The notes under the pieces: model-generated
Told to the model about the DNA's origin: nothing
Databases searched by the model: none
What the model saw: the letters and a program-made list of their open reading frames with translations, nothing else
Shown here: positions 51,227 through 61,025 of the stretch, piece by piece
How the letters are laid out: each line of letters opens with the position of its first letter
Position numbering within the stretch: position 1 is the first letter of the stretch
Position numbers and translations under genes: made by a program
Assembly (NCBI GenBank): GCA_002455275.1
Contig: DKKO01000001.1
Span: forward strand, 104,799-168,798
Source: Candidatus Saccharibacteria bacterium UBA6664
GTDB taxonomy: Bacteria; Patescibacteriota; Saccharimonadia; Saccharimonadales; Saccharimonadaceae
Direction: 5' to 3'
DNA: 64,000 nucleotides

Positions 51227-51969
51227 GAGTGCGCAAGAATATCTTCAAGCAAATCTCTTGCGAGTAGTCGCTTCTCGTCATCTTTACGATGAAACCTATC
51301 ATCATTATCAACAATCTTCATGCAAGCATCTACAGCCTGCTCTAGCTCACCGTTAATTACAAAGTGATAATACGGAGCTTCGAGTGCTTTTTTGAGCTCC
51401 ATAATTGCGCTTTTTCTTCGGTTCGGCCAATCTACCAAAAAATCTTCTTCACTATCAAATCGCTGTCTTATTCGGGCTTGCCATTCTTCAAAGCTAGGTG
51501 GCAATACAAATATTGCAATCACATTGTGTGAAAGTTTCTTGTATTTTTCTACACCAAGCACTGTGATGTCCGCGATAGCTATCTTGTCTGCGTCGCGGGC
51601 TCTGCGAATTTCATCGACTGTTATGCCATAGATGCGATTATGCACCGGGCTAACTTCAACGTATTCACCATTTCGAATTTTTTCAACTGCTTGATCCTCG
51701 GTAAGAAAATGATAATCTACCCCATTTTGTTCAAGCACACCGTCATTCATTCGTGGCTCTCGTGTCACGCTTGTCACCATGTCATGAAACCGTCCTGATT
51801 TCATCATTTCGCTCAAAAGCGTGTTCTTACCGGCTCCTGTAATACCAACAAGAAGCACCACTTTCTCTTGGTTCAATAGCTCAACACCCTCTTCATTTGG
51901 ATGATACGACTCGATCATTTGGAGAATTTCGTCGGATAGTATGGGTTGTGGTGCAGAAGTTGTATTCAT
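51223..51969 (-). CDS. gmk: Guanylate kinase-like protein
   Basis: 248 aa, longer than typical (~205) by N- and C-terminal extensions. P-loop LVGITGAGKNTLL, the family block SVTREPRMNDGVLEQNGVDYHFLTEDQ and the GEYVEV.PVHNRIYGI region are present. It phosphorylates GMP to GDP. Asn in place of the usual Ser/Thr before the final Thr of the P-loop is seen. -10 TACACT 6 nt upstream. Confidence 0.85.
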   Translation of the reverse strand: MNTTSAPQPILSDEILQMIESYHPNEEGVELLNQEKVVLLVGITGAGKNTLLSEMMKSGRFHDMVTSVTREPRMNDGVLEQNGVDYHFLTEDQAVEKIRNGEYVEVSPVHNRIYGITVDEIRRARDADKIAIADITVLGVEKYKKLSHNVIAIFVLPPSFEEWQARIRQRFDSEEDFLVDWPNRRKSAIMELKKALEAPYYHFVINGELEQAVDACMKIVDNDDRFHRKDDEKRLLARDLLEDILAHS

Positions 51970-51975
51970 TCTTTT

Positions 51976-51981
51976 AGTGTA
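51976..51981 (-). promoter_or_regulatory. Extended -10 box of gmk (leaderless)
   Basis: Minus-strand TGATACACT, 6 nt, ATG; no Shine-Dalgarno. Confidence 0.5.
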
Positions 51982-52025
51982 TCATGGCGAAGTTGTTACT
52001 TTAGATGCGCAAAGTATCTCTGCTG

Positions 52026-52031
52026 TATAAT
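52026..52031 (+). promoter_or_regulatory. -10 box of the membrane glycosyltransferase-like gene (leaderless)
   Basis: TATAAT, 8 nt, GTG start; no Shine-Dalgarno. Confidence 0.55.
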
Positions 52032-52039
52032 AATAGCTA

Positions 52040-53539
52040 GTGAAAAAGCAGTTACAGTCTATTTCAGCTCGAGTATTTCGAGTTATACGTTCAGACCGTT
52101 TCTTTTATGTGACTGTCGGTTTATTTGGTCTTGCTAGCGCTTGGGTGGCAACGGCGAGTTTGTACCCAATGGCATTTGATGAAGAGTTTCACTTTGGGTT
52201 AATAAAAATATATAGTACTCACTTAACTCCGTATACACTTGAGCCAACGCGCGACATGGCCCAGTACGGGTTGGTGTCGGCGGATGTATCCTACTTGTTT
52301 CACTACCTTATGAGTTTTCCTTATCGTGTCATCAATGTCTTACCTGCCTCCGAGCAAACAATCATAATACTCTTGCGCTTTATCAATATTGGTTTTGTAT
52401 TGTGGGCATTGTTTATCTATCGAAAAATCTTAGACGAGCTAGGCGTTTCAAAAGCTATAAGCCATGTGACGATTGCATTCTTTACTCTTATTCCCATAAT
52501 GCCCCTATTGGCTGGTCAAATTAATTACGATAATTTACTGCTCGTTATCATCGGCTGGTCTATACTACTCGCCGTTCGAATAGATAAGAAGCTACGAGAA
52601 AAAGGTAGCATCGATGTTTGGCTTCTCGCATGGCTATTTATTTTGGTACTGTTTGGCAGTAATGTAAAATATGCTTTTTTGCCTATTGGCGCGATGCTTA
52701 TATTGTGGATTGTTGGTCACCTAGTGCACAAGTACAGACGGAATGCACGCCGCATTGGATTAGATCTCCAGAAAGGCTGGAAAGCAATTGAAAAGTCTCA
52801 AAAGCAACTACTTGTTGGCTTAGTAATACTTGGAGTTCTGCTGTCTGGTCGGTTCGCAACAAATCTGATTGAGTATGGCCAATTTATTCCGCGCTGCCAG
52901 GCTGTATTTGATTACGAAGCTTGCAAAGCATACGGGCCATGGGTTCGAAATGAGCGTATGCACGCAAAACTTGATGATAGCTTTTCACCAAAATCTTTAC
53001 CTGAGTACGTAGTAATCGATTGGATTCCTGGCATGGTACGACGCTTATTCTTTGCTATTGCCGGACCCACCAATAGCTACGCAAACTCTAACCCACTTCT
53101 TGCGCCATTGATTACATACATCCTGCTCGCTGTCATTGGCTTGGTTACATTTTTATCTAGAATACGATCTACTTTTAAAGCGCATCCTGCACTTCTGATA
53201 GTTTCAGCAGTTACCGTTGCTTACATCGGATCTCTCATATATAAGCTTTACGGTGTATATCAATATACAGGTGGTCCTGTTGCTATCAACGGTAGGTATT
53301 TGCTGCCTTTTATTCCCCTAATCATCGCCGTATTGGGCACTAGCTTTGTAGGTGTGTTGCGAAAGCAACTTATGCCAACTTTTGTGGCGCTCATTTCTCT
53401 CCTCTTAGCAATCGTGCTAACTCAAGGTGGTGGAGTTGGTACCTATATCCTTCAAGGTGAATCTGCGTGGTTCTGGCCTGGCTGGGGAATGTTAACACAC
53501 GCTTTACTACATAGCATTGTTAGTTTAATTATTATCTAG
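52040..53539 (+). CDS. Multi-span membrane protein, GT39/ArnT-like glycosyltransferase
   Basis: 499 aa from GTG 52040 with about ten membrane segments. The first outside loop begins with an acidic motif (MAFDEEFHFGLIKIY), the position of the catalytic Asp/Glu in GT-C enzymes that use polyprenyl-phosphate sugars. It could glycosylate surface proteins or glycans; the two surface proteins encoded convergently downstream are possible targets. No close family is certain. Confidence 0.65.
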   Translation: MKKQLQSISARVFRVIRSDRFFYVTVGLFGLASAWVATASLYPMAFDEEFHFGLIKIYSTHLTPYTLEPTRDMAQYGLVSADVSYLFHYLMSFPYRVINVLPASEQTIIILLRFINIGFVLWALFIYRKILDELGVSKAISHVTIAFFTLIPIMPLLAGQINYDNLLLVIIGWSILLAVRIDKKLREKGSIDVWLLAWLFILVLFGSNVKYAFLPIGAMLILWIVGHLVHKYRRNARRIGLDLQKGWKAIEKSQKQLLVGLVILGVLLSGRFATNLIEYGQFIPRCQAVFDYEACKAYGPWVRNERMHAKLDDSFSPKSLPEYVVIDWIPGMVRRLFFAIAGPTNSYANSNPLLAPLITYILLAVIGLVTFLSRIRSTFKAHPALLIVSAVTVAYIGSLIYKLYGVYQYTGGPVAINGRYLLPFIPLIIAVLGTSFVGVLRKQLMPTFVALISLLLAIVLTQGGGVGTYILQGESAWFWPGWGMLTHALLHSIVSLIII

Positions 53540-53545
53540 TTTACG

Positions 53546-55132
53546 CTAAAGTTCGTTGATGCGTTGCACGCGAGTATCATTTTTTAGTATATCGCGCCAT
53601 GTGTCGAGTCTTGGACCTTCAAGCTCCCATGAGCCTTCTGGGCTATTTAAGGCAGAGTCGTAGTATGAATAGCCAATGCCATCTTTGTTGTTAGCAAACC
53701 CCCAGTTCCAAAAATCTTGCATTTCCTTTGCAGCCTGAGTTGCATCACCATAATCTCGAGTTCCCCATTCTCCTACTGCATATGGCAAGCCCTTTGCTTC
53801 AATCCAGTTAACTGCGTTGTAGTAACTTTCACGAAGTGGGTCTTGGTTAGCATTGTCGCTATAGTGATCGAAAGCGATAGCGTCCCACACTCCAGCCACA
53901 TACCAATCTTCTGGGTTAAAGCGAGTCACCTTGGCCCATGAATATGCAACATATATTGGCATAAATGCGATATTCTTCGTGTTGACGGCATTCATGCGTT
54001 CACGTATCTTTTTTTGCATAGCTCGGAAGTTCGCGGCTGTATATTCACCCGTGGTTGTGGTATCACCTTCAAATTCATGGTGAACTGTAAACCAGACTGG
54101 CTTGCCTTCAGCTGCTGTATCAAGAGCTTTTAGCATTGCATCTATTTCTGCGTCACGACTGCCTGATGCCAGCGTGCCCCAACCCGGAGTCTTTATTGAT
54201 ACCCACGGCAAGCGATTATGCGAATGATCGTCTTTGATATTATTTACTAATTGTGATGTCTTGCCCCAAGCATTTGCAAAAGTTCGGTGTATCGATACCG
54301 ACTTACCAGTAGCAGCTTCGTGTTCAGCCATACGTGTACCGGAAGCTCCCCAGTACGCTTTTTTGGTTACCTTAGGGTTAGGATCGCCGGGAAATCGTCT
54401 CTCGGGAGCAGTAGAGTTTTTCACGGTCGTTTCACCGGAAGCGACTCCAATATTACCAGTGGTATCGTACGCTTTAACCTGTAATTGGTAGACACCATCT
54501 TTAACACTAGTTGTATTCCATTTTACCGAATATGGCGCGCTTACATCCGTACCCAGAAGCGATGTTCCTATATAGAACTCTACTCTGCTTACGCCATTTT
54601 CGTCGTATGAGTTTGCCATGAAGTCCACGTTACCTGACACTGTTTCACTATTTAGTGGTTTAGTAATAACAGCTGTAGGCTTAGTGCTGTCTTCTGTAGG
54701 ATAAGTAATGTGAGCTGAATAGCCTTTCTTGCCAGCGAACACTCCGCTAACCATCCTAATCGAAATGGTATAGGTGTCTGGGGTGACCGTAAGGCTCGCG
54801 TAGACGTCTTTTTTGCCTATACTTTTTAACGTTGCTAAGGTTCGACCGGAGCTATTTATTACGCTTAGAGAAAGATCAGCAGTGTTATTGCTGAATGCAA
54901 CGTTCATGGTGCCACCACCTGTAGTCAGTTTATACGTGGCCGATCTATTGCTTGTGGTTAGTATACCCCAGTAGTCTGCTCGGTTGCTCGCGGCGAAGGT
55001 CTGATACAACATATAGCTTACGCCCACAACTCCAAACAAAAGCACGACAAGTAGTAGTCGTGCTTTTGCTGACGCGAACCAACTGTTTTTTCTTTTTGAG
55101 CTTTTCTTTACTTTTCGGTTGGTTGTCGCCAT
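53546..55132 (-). CDS. Membrane-anchored Ig-like plus GH26-like surface protein, copy 1
   Basis: 528 aa. Lys-rich tail, membrane helix (about 26-48), a beta domain, an Ig-like domain (about 150-245, with GVSRVEFYIGTSLLGTD), then a (beta/alpha)8 region of GH26 type. The acid/base Glu is E353 in HHEFEGD and the nucleophile Glu is E455 in GEWGTRD. GH26 members cut beta-mannans and related glucans. Second gene of a tandem pair with the same layout; GGAG 8 nt before the ATG. Convergent with the glycosyltransferase-like gene. Confidence 0.82.
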   Translation of the reverse strand: MATTNRKVKKSSKRKNSWFASAKARLLLVVLLFGVVGVSYMLYQTFAASNRADYWGILTTSNRSATYKLTTGGGTMNVAFSNNTADLSLSVINSSGRTLATLKSIGKKDVYASLTVTPDTYTISIRMVSGVFAGKKGYSAHITYPTEDSTKPTAVITKPLNSETVSGNVDFMANSYDENGVSRVEFYIGTSLLGTDVSAPYSVKWNTTSVKDGVYQLQVKAYDTTGNIGVASGETTVKNSTAPERRFPGDPNPKVTKKAYWGASGTRMAEHEAATGKSVSIHRTFANAWGKTSQLVNNIKDDHSHNRLPWVSIKTPGWGTLASGSRDAEIDAMLKALDTAAEGKPVWFTVHHEFEGDTTTTGEYTAANFRAMQKKIRERMNAVNTKNIAFMPIYVAYSWAKVTRFNPEDWYVAGVWDAIAFDHYSDNANQDPLRESYYNAVNWIEAKGLPYAVGEWGTRDYGDATQAAKEMQDFWNWGFANNKDGIGYSYYDSALNSPEGSWELEGPRLDTWRDILKNDTRVQRINEL

Positions 55133-55161
55133 TTGTTTTTCTCCACGTGGTGGATAATTAA

Positions 55162-55193
55162 ATCGTACCTGTCATTTCTTCGACAGGTACGAT
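55162..55193. terminator. Terminator between the two GH26-like genes
   Basis: ATCGTACCTGTC and its exact complement form a 12-bp stem with an 8-nt loop. On the minus strand it is followed by TTTAATTATCC. It ends the upstream copy and precedes the Shine-Dalgarno of the downstream copy. Confidence 0.7.
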
Positions 55194-55201
55194 GAGGCTT
55201 A

Positions 55202-56809
55202 TTACTTTAGTTCGTTGATTCGCTGCACACGAGTATCATTTTGTGAAATGTTCTTCCACATTGTTAGACGGTCGTTCGCTAACTCCCATGTTCCATCAGG
55301 ACTGTTAAGGCCTGAATCGAAGTACGACATACCAATCATGTCTTTCTTGTTGGTGAAGTGCCAGTCCCAGAAGGCCTTTAACTCGCTGGCAGATTGTGCT
55401 GAGTTTCCGTAGTCGCGTACGCCATATTCACCGATTGCAAATGGCATGTTTCGCTCTTCTACCCAAGCCACGAACTTGTACCATCGTTCACGGAGGAGAT
55501 TGCTGTCAACGCTCTGTGAATAGTGGTCTACACCGACTGCATCCCAGATACCAGGTACCCAGAAATCGTCTTTGTTCCACTTGTCATGGTTATCCCAGCT
55601 GTGACCTTGGAATATAGGCATGAATGCGATATTTTTTGTGCCAACCGCTGTCATACGCTGACGAATCTTTGTCTGCATAGCACGGAAGTTTGCTGGCGTG
55701 TACTCACCCGTAGCCGTACTATCACCTTCAAACTCGTGATGAACTGTGAACCAAACTGGCTTGCCGTTCGCAGCGCTATCGATTGCACGAAGCAAGGAGT
55801 CAATTTCACCATCACGGCTGCCTGAAGCAAGTGTGCCCCAGCCTGGTGTCTTTACTGAAATCCAAGGTAGGCGGTTCTTTACGTGTGCATCTTTAACGGC
55901 CTCAACTAGTTTGCTTTGTGATGGCCAAGATGAAGCGTATGAGCGGAATAGTGAAACTGACTTACCTGTCGCTGATTCAAGCGCTGCTGCATGTGTGCCC
56001 GAAACACCAAAGTATGCTTTACCATTTACCTTTGGATTAGGGTCACCAGGGAATCGGCTACTTGCGACTGGTACTGCGTTTTTGATTGTCACTTCACCGG
56101 ATGCTATGCCAATATTTCCAGTGGTATCGTATGAACGCGCCTCTAATTGATACACGCCGTCTTTCATGACTGTCGTATCCCATTTTGTTCCGTATGGAGC
56201 CGTCGTGTCGGTATCAAGTTTAGCACCTGAAGCATAGAACTCTACCTTTGATACACCAACATCGTCTTGGGCATCTACTGTAAAGTCGACTGTACCTTTA
56301 AGAGTACTTTGGTTGAGCGGCTGCAAGATTACAGCCGTCGGCTTTACAAGATCTTCGGTGGGATAGGTGACATGAATTGAATAACCCTTGTTTGGCCCTT
56401 TCGTCTTATATGCAACCGTAGATTTTAGGCTAATCGTATACGTGTCAGGAACAACTTTTAATGTTAAGAAAACGTCCTTCTTGCCTATACTTTGCAACGT
56501 ACCTACCACTTTGTTTGCGCTGTTGGTAACATTAAGTTGTAAGTCAGCTGTATTATTGCTGAATGCGATGCTCATGTCGCCCGCACCAGTCGTTAGCTTA
56601 TAGCTAGCGGTTGGGTTTTTGGCGTTAAGCGCTCCCCAGAAGTCTGCTCGGTTGGTGGCAGCAAAAGTTTGGTATAAAAAGATGGCCACTCCGACCAATC
56701 CAAAGATTGCTACTACTAGTAGTAGCCTAGTCTTCGACGATGACAGCCAATTACTGCGCTTCGTCGACCCTTTCGATGTGCGTTTTTTGGTTGATTTTGC
56801 CTTCGCCAT
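55202..56809 (-). CDS. Membrane-anchored Ig-like plus GH26-like surface protein, copy 2
   Basis: 535 aa, same order as the neighbouring copy: basic tail, membrane helix (about 25-48), beta domain, Ig-like domain, then GH26-like domain with HHEFEGD and GEYGVRD carrying the two Glu. Identity to copy 1 looks well over half by eye, strongest in the catalytic domain. The nucleophile motif is GEYG here against GEWG in copy 1. A tandem duplication that has begun to diverge. Confidence 0.82.
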   Translation of the reverse strand: MAKAKSTKKRTSKGSTKRSNWLSSSKTRLLLVVAIFGLVGVAIFLYQTFAATNRADFWGALNAKNPTASYKLTTGAGDMSIAFSNNTADLQLNVTNSANKVVGTLQSIGKKDVFLTLKVVPDTYTISLKSTVAYKTKGPNKGYSIHVTYPTEDLVKPTAVILQPLNQSTLKGTVDFTVDAQDDVGVSKVEFYASGAKLDTDTTAPYGTKWDTTVMKDGVYQLEARSYDTTGNIGIASGEVTIKNAVPVASSRFPGDPNPKVNGKAYFGVSGTHAAALESATGKSVSLFRSYASSWPSQSKLVEAVKDAHVKNRLPWISVKTPGWGTLASGSRDGEIDSLLRAIDSAANGKPVWFTVHHEFEGDSTATGEYTPANFRAMQTKIRQRMTAVGTKNIAFMPIFQGHSWDNHDKWNKDDFWVPGIWDAVGVDHYSQSVDSNLLRERWYKFVAWVEERNMPFAIGEYGVRDYGNSAQSASELKAFWDWHFTNKKDMIGMSYFDSGLNSPDGTWELANDRLTMWKNISQNDTRVQRINELK

Positions 56810-56893
56810 ACTTCGCCCCTATTCACTCATTTTAATTATGTAGCTTAGTTGAAATTATAAGCTTATGCTTACTGTTGTCAAGAGGTACGCCGA

Positions 56894-57520
56894 TTATGTG
56901 AAAAAGATTCTAGTGCGCAGAAGGGCAAGACGTATAACAACAATCATGAGATGCAAGCTCACGCTCATAAGTGCTACCGCTGCTAAAGCGAGTCCGGTAG
57001 CTTGCAGTGTTGTAGCAGTAAGGGCCATCTGTGCTACTACCACCACCAGTGGCAAAATTACCTGCATGAGCAATGTATACACCAAGAAGAACGAGCAAGC
57101 CGCGACCACGCGCAGCAAGGTGTGTATTAGAGCCTCACGTTCAATATCTCTTTTACGCCTTTCCGAGTACTCAAGATCTTCGATAAAATCTTGTGTGTTT
57201 TTTATCAGTCGAACTACCCCGATAATAAGTGAATAGCCGATTAAGCCTGCGACCCCCCACACAATGAAGACTGAGCTATCTGCAGCAAACCGACTACTAT
57301 TTACTGCATTGCTCGCTTCAAGCGATTGTTTATAAAAACCATTCGGATGCTCCTTTATGTAGCCCAGGTAAAGATCGAGATTAGCTATTTCATAGAACTT
57401 TGGCGTCATAACTGCTAGGACGATGAAAAATGCAAAAACAACTGTCAGCAAGCCCCCCGTTCTTGATGGCGCGAGAAGCTTCAAAAACAAACGAGCATTT
57501 TGCTGAGTTTTTGTCTCCAT
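56894..57520 (-). CDS. Four-segment membrane protein (unknown)
   Basis: 208 aa with membrane segments at about 23-43, 82-106, 131-152 and 163-195. A charged cytosolic helix (EDLEYSERRKRDIEREA) lies in the middle. No family recognised. -10 box 8 nt before the ATG. Confidence 0.6.
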   Translation of the reverse strand: METKTQQNARLFLKLLAPSRTGGLLTVVFAFFIVLAVMTPKFYEIANLDLYLGYIKEHPNGFYKQSLEASNAVNSSRFAADSSVFIVWGVAGLIGYSLIIGVVRLIKNTQDFIEDLEYSERRKRDIEREALIHTLLRVVAACSFFLVYTLLMQVILPLVVVVAQMALTATTLQATGLALAAVALMSVSLHLMIVVIRLALLRTRIFFT

Positions 57521-57528
57521 AGCTCTAT

Positions 57529-57534
57529 GGTATA
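57529..57534 (-). promoter_or_regulatory. -10 box of the 57520 gene (leaderless)
   Basis: Minus-strand TATACC, 8 nt, ATG; no Shine-Dalgarno. Confidence 0.45.
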
Positions 57535-57575
57535 GAACCGTAAGCGATTTGAAAACATGCTTAACTATTTATAAT

Positions 57576-59354
57576 TTAATCGCGCTTTAACATTACAGTG
57601 AATGCTTCTGATGGAATATCGATCTTGCCGAATCTTTTCATGCGTTTTTTACCTTTGGCCTGTTTAGCAAGAACTTTCTTTTTACGAGATACATCACCAC
57701 CATAGAGGCCGGTTGTAACGTCCTTGCGATAAGCACTGAGATCTTCGCGAGCAATAAACTTTCCACCTATTGCCGCCTGCAATGCCACTTGGAAGTTCTG
57801 GCGGGGGATTACTTCTTTTAGTTTCGTAACTATTTCCCTGCCTAAACGTTGGCTCTCAGAGCGGTGAACCATTATGCTAAGTGCATCTACCATTTCACCC
57901 GCAACATAAAAGTCTACCCGTACAAGATCTTCAGCCCTGTAGCCACTCAGTTCATAATTGAAACTCCCGTAACCACTCGTGACACTTTTTAGTTGGTCGT
58001 AAAAATCGGTCAATAGATTCGCAAGCGGCGCGTCGAAACTAATCAAAGCACGCTCATCGATGTAGCTAATGTTCTTCTGCAGGCCTCGTTTTGATACGAC
58101 GAGTTGAATAACAGAACCAATATATTCTGATGGGACGACAATTTCACCGTTAATCCATGGCTCACGAATTTCACGAATTTTTGTAACGTCTGGTAGGTCT
58201 GAGGCTGATTTAATATCAATATCTTCACCGCTGACCATCACTACCTGGTAATCGGTGCTAGGGTTGGTTACTACCAAGTCGAGATCGTATTCACGCTCAA
58301 GCCGCTCGCGCACAATGTCCATATGAAGTAGTCCCAAAAAGCCAATGCGTACGCCGAAACCTAGTACCGGAGAATTCTCAGGTTCAAATTGTAGCGCTGA
58401 ATCACTTAAGCTAAGTTTTTCGATTGCTTCTTTTAGCTCATTGTAGTCTTCGTTCGACACTGGAAAAAAGCCAGCATACACAAATGGCTTTACATTTTTA
58501 TAGCCAGGAAGTGGTGCGCTTGCGTGATGACGCTTTGTGGTAACAGTGTCACCCACCTTTGCATCGCGGGTTGTTTTTAGGTTGGTTACAATATAACCAA
58601 TTTCACCCGTTGCAATCGATGTTTCTGGCGACATGGTCGGACTTAGAGCACCCACTTCTAGAGCTATGCCTTGCGCACCTGTAGCAAGCATTTGTATCGT
58701 ATCGCCTTTTTTCAACTCGCCGTCAACCACGCGTGTGTACAATATCACCCCACGGTAATCATCGTAGTAGCTATCAAATATGAGAGCTCGAGTTGGATCG
58801 CCGTGTACGCCCACTGGGGGATTGATACGCTCAACTACGGCGTTAAGTACGCTTTCGACGCCTTCTCCAGTTTTAGCACTAATTTTTAAGATGTCTTCAT
58901 CGCCGCAACCTAGTAAATTCTTCACCTCGGCACTGACGCGAGGAACATCCGCCGCTGGCAAATCAACTTTATTAAGTACAGGAATAATTGTTAAGTCAGC
59001 GGCCAATGCTAAGTAGACATTAGCGAGGGTTTGTGCCTGAATTCCCTGACTCGCGTCTACCACCAACACAGCACCTTCACACGCCTCAAGGCTTCTACTT
59101 ACTTCGTAACTAAAATCAACGTGACCGGGTGTATCAATCAGGTTCAGGTCATAGCCTTTGTGCGTCATTCGCACTGGTGCTAGCTTAATGGTAATTCCTT
59201 TTTCACGTTCAAGATCCATACTGTCTAGCAGCTGACTTTTCATGTCACGTTTATTAACCGTGCCGGTTAATTCAAGCATGCGATCGGCAAGCGTAGACTT
59301 GCCATGATCGATGTGGGCAATAATACAAAAGTTTCGAATGTGTGACTGGTCCAT
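57576..59354 (-). CDS. lepA: Elongation factor 4 (LepA)
   Basis: 592-aa ribosomal back-translocase GTPase. G1 is AHIDHGKSTLAD, G3 is DTPGHVDF, G4 is NKVD, and the C-terminal LepA-specific domain ends SRKKKVLAKQAKGKKRMKRFG and SEAFTVML. TGGTATAAT lies 14 nt before the ATG and overlaps the end of murJ. Confidence 0.97.
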   Translation of the reverse strand: MDQSHIRNFCIIAHIDHGKSTLADRMLELTGTVNKRDMKSQLLDSMDLEREKGITIKLAPVRMTHKGYDLNLIDTPGHVDFSYEVSRSLEACEGAVLVVDASQGIQAQTLANVYLALAADLTIIPVLNKVDLPAADVPRVSAEVKNLLGCGDEDILKISAKTGEGVESVLNAVVERINPPVGVHGDPTRALIFDSYYDDYRGVILYTRVVDGELKKGDTIQMLATGAQGIALEVGALSPTMSPETSIATGEIGYIVTNLKTTRDAKVGDTVTTKRHHASAPLPGYKNVKPFVYAGFFPVSNEDYNELKEAIEKLSLSDSALQFEPENSPVLGFGVRIGFLGLLHMDIVRERLEREYDLDLVVTNPSTDYQVVMVSGEDIDIKSASDLPDVTKIREIREPWINGEIVVPSEYIGSVIQLVVSKRGLQKNISYIDERALISFDAPLANLLTDFYDQLKSVTSGYGSFNYELSGYRAEDLVRVDFYVAGEMVDALSIMVHRSESQRLGREIVTKLKEVIPRQNFQVALQAAIGGKFIAREDLSAYRKDVTTGLYGGDVSRKKKVLAKQAKGKKRMKRFGKIDIPSEAFTVMLKRD

Positions 59355-59368
59355 GGTATCAGAGGTAG

Positions 59369-59374
59369 ATTATA
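59369..59374 (-). promoter_or_regulatory. Extended -10 box of lepA
   Basis: Minus-strand TGGTATAAT; 14 nt to the ATG, leader about 8 nt. It overlaps the murJ stop codon. Confidence 0.55.
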
Positions 59375-61013
59375 CCAGTTTTTCGTTGTCAGGACGAGAG
59401 CGTCGACTGATTCGCTGTACAATTTTTTCAAACGGTGCGACTTCGTGAAGTCGCAGCATCTTGCTAAATATAATATAGGAACCAAAGCTAGTCGCCACAA
59501 TCAGTACGAATTTTGGAAAAGTGAAGTAGAAACTACTATTATCACCGGCCTGCAAGGGGAAGAGCGATACCATAAGGTACGCAACAATTGCCATGAAGCC
59601 TGTTGCACTTGCCATACGCCAAATTGCATTCCAAAACATTCGATCAAATAACTTATCTATGCGAGCGTTCATTACTGCAAACAGTATAATAACCTCTACC
59701 ATAGCCATGATTGATTGCGCCCAGGCTAGACCATAGGGACCCATTTGTAATCTGACTGTAAACCATACTGCTAGGAAAATATTTAAACCAATTGAGAATA
59801 TAGAAATATAAAATGGTGTTTTTGTGTCTTGCTGAGCATAAAAACTTCGTGCAGCGATATAGTAAATTGAGCGAAAGAGTATCGCTACTGTAAGGGCCCC
59901 CAATAGTCCAGCCATCAAAGGATCACCACCTGGGTTTATGAAGTTTACCAAGTAGCCACGGGTGAAGTAAGTGATTACCGCCACAGGGAGCGCTAGCCAG
60001 ATGATGATGCGTAGTACGGTTTGGAGTTCACTACGAAACAAGTCGAGCCGGCCTTCGCTTAATCGCTCGGTCATCTTTGGAAATGCGGCGGTAGAAATAG
60101 CCACACCAATCAGGTTGATGGGAGCAAGGTGTAGTACTGTAGCCTGGTTGTACGCGCGTACTGTACCGGCAGCCATACGAGAAGCTAGGTTTGTTTCTAC
60201 AATACCGACGAGATAGTCCATACCTTGATCGAGTGAACGAGCTGGAAGTAATTGCAGTACTTTACGAAAACCTTTGTTTCGCCAAAAAATTTTGAATCGA
60301 TAGTCAAAGCCAAGGCCTATAAGCCCCACGCAACTCACCAGTAGTTGCATCATTGAGCCAAGCACTACTCCCAGCGCAACCCCCATGATGCCACCTTCAA
60401 ATATCTGCCAACCAAAGATATTTATACCGTTGGTAAAAAAGACAATACCGATAATAATACCAATGTTATAAATGATTGGTGCGAGAGCATAAAATGTAAA
60501 ACGCCCCAGAGCTTGCTGAATACTCGCAATTACCGTGGCAATGGCAAACAAAAATGGGTTGATTGCGATAACTCGCATCATGCTGACCGCCAGCGCCATG
60601 CCCGATTCGCTTAAACCCGGTGCGATGATATACCGCATTAGAGGCTCTGCAAAGATAATGATAAGCACACTGGTTATAAGCGTCGCAACCGCCATGAGAT
60701 TCATTAGGCTGGTTGAGATTTCCCACGCAGAACGCTTGTTGCCGCCAGCCAGTCGCTGATTAAACACAGGGATGAACGTGACGCTCAGAGCGCCAGAAAC
60801 AAGAATGAAAAACATGAAATCTGGCACGGTAAAGGCTGCGGTATACGCGTCGAGTCCTTCTGGGTAGGTGCCGTAGTAGTAGCTGTTGAGCAAACGTTCA
60901 CGTAGGAAACCGAAAAGCATTGATACAAAGGTTGCTCCTGCCAATAACGAAGCAGCAAACTGTACCGTTAACTTCTGGTTTGCTCGGGCGACTACACTTT
61001 GTACGCGTCCCAT
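59370..61013 (-). CDS. murJ: Lipid II flippase MurJ (MviN)
   Basis: 547 aa with about 14 membrane segments. The typical start has SMLFGFLRERLL and the periplasmic-facing TVPDFMFFILVSGALSVTFIPVFNQ; a central GMDYLVGIVETNLASRMAAG-like segment follows. It flips lipid II for wall synthesis, matching gatD and PBP1A in the window. Lies 12 nt downstream of ftsH on the same strand. Confidence 0.95.
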   Translation of the reverse strand: MGRVQSVVARANQKLTVQFAASLLAGATFVSMLFGFLRERLLNSYYYGTYPEGLDAYTAAFTVPDFMFFILVSGALSVTFIPVFNQRLAGGNKRSAWEISTSLMNLMAVATLITSVLIIIFAEPLMRYIIAPGLSESGMALAVSMMRVIAINPFLFAIATVIASIQQALGRFTFYALAPIIYNIGIIIGIVFFTNGINIFGWQIFEGGIMGVALGVVLGSMMQLLVSCVGLIGLGFDYRFKIFWRNKGFRKVLQLLPARSLDQGMDYLVGIVETNLASRMAAGTVRAYNQATVLHLAPINLIGVAISTAAFPKMTERLSEGRLDLFRSELQTVLRIIIWLALPVAVITYFTRGYLVNFINPGGDPLMAGLLGALTVAILFRSIYYIAARSFYAQQDTKTPFYISIFSIGLNIFLAVWFTVRLQMGPYGLAWAQSIMAMVEVIILFAVMNARIDKLFDRMFWNAIWRMASATGFMAIVAYLMVSLFPLQAGDNSSFYFTFPKFVLIVATSFGSYIIFSKMLRLHEVAPFEKIVQRISRRSRPDNEKLV

Positions 61014-61025
61014 GGTCGCTTACCT

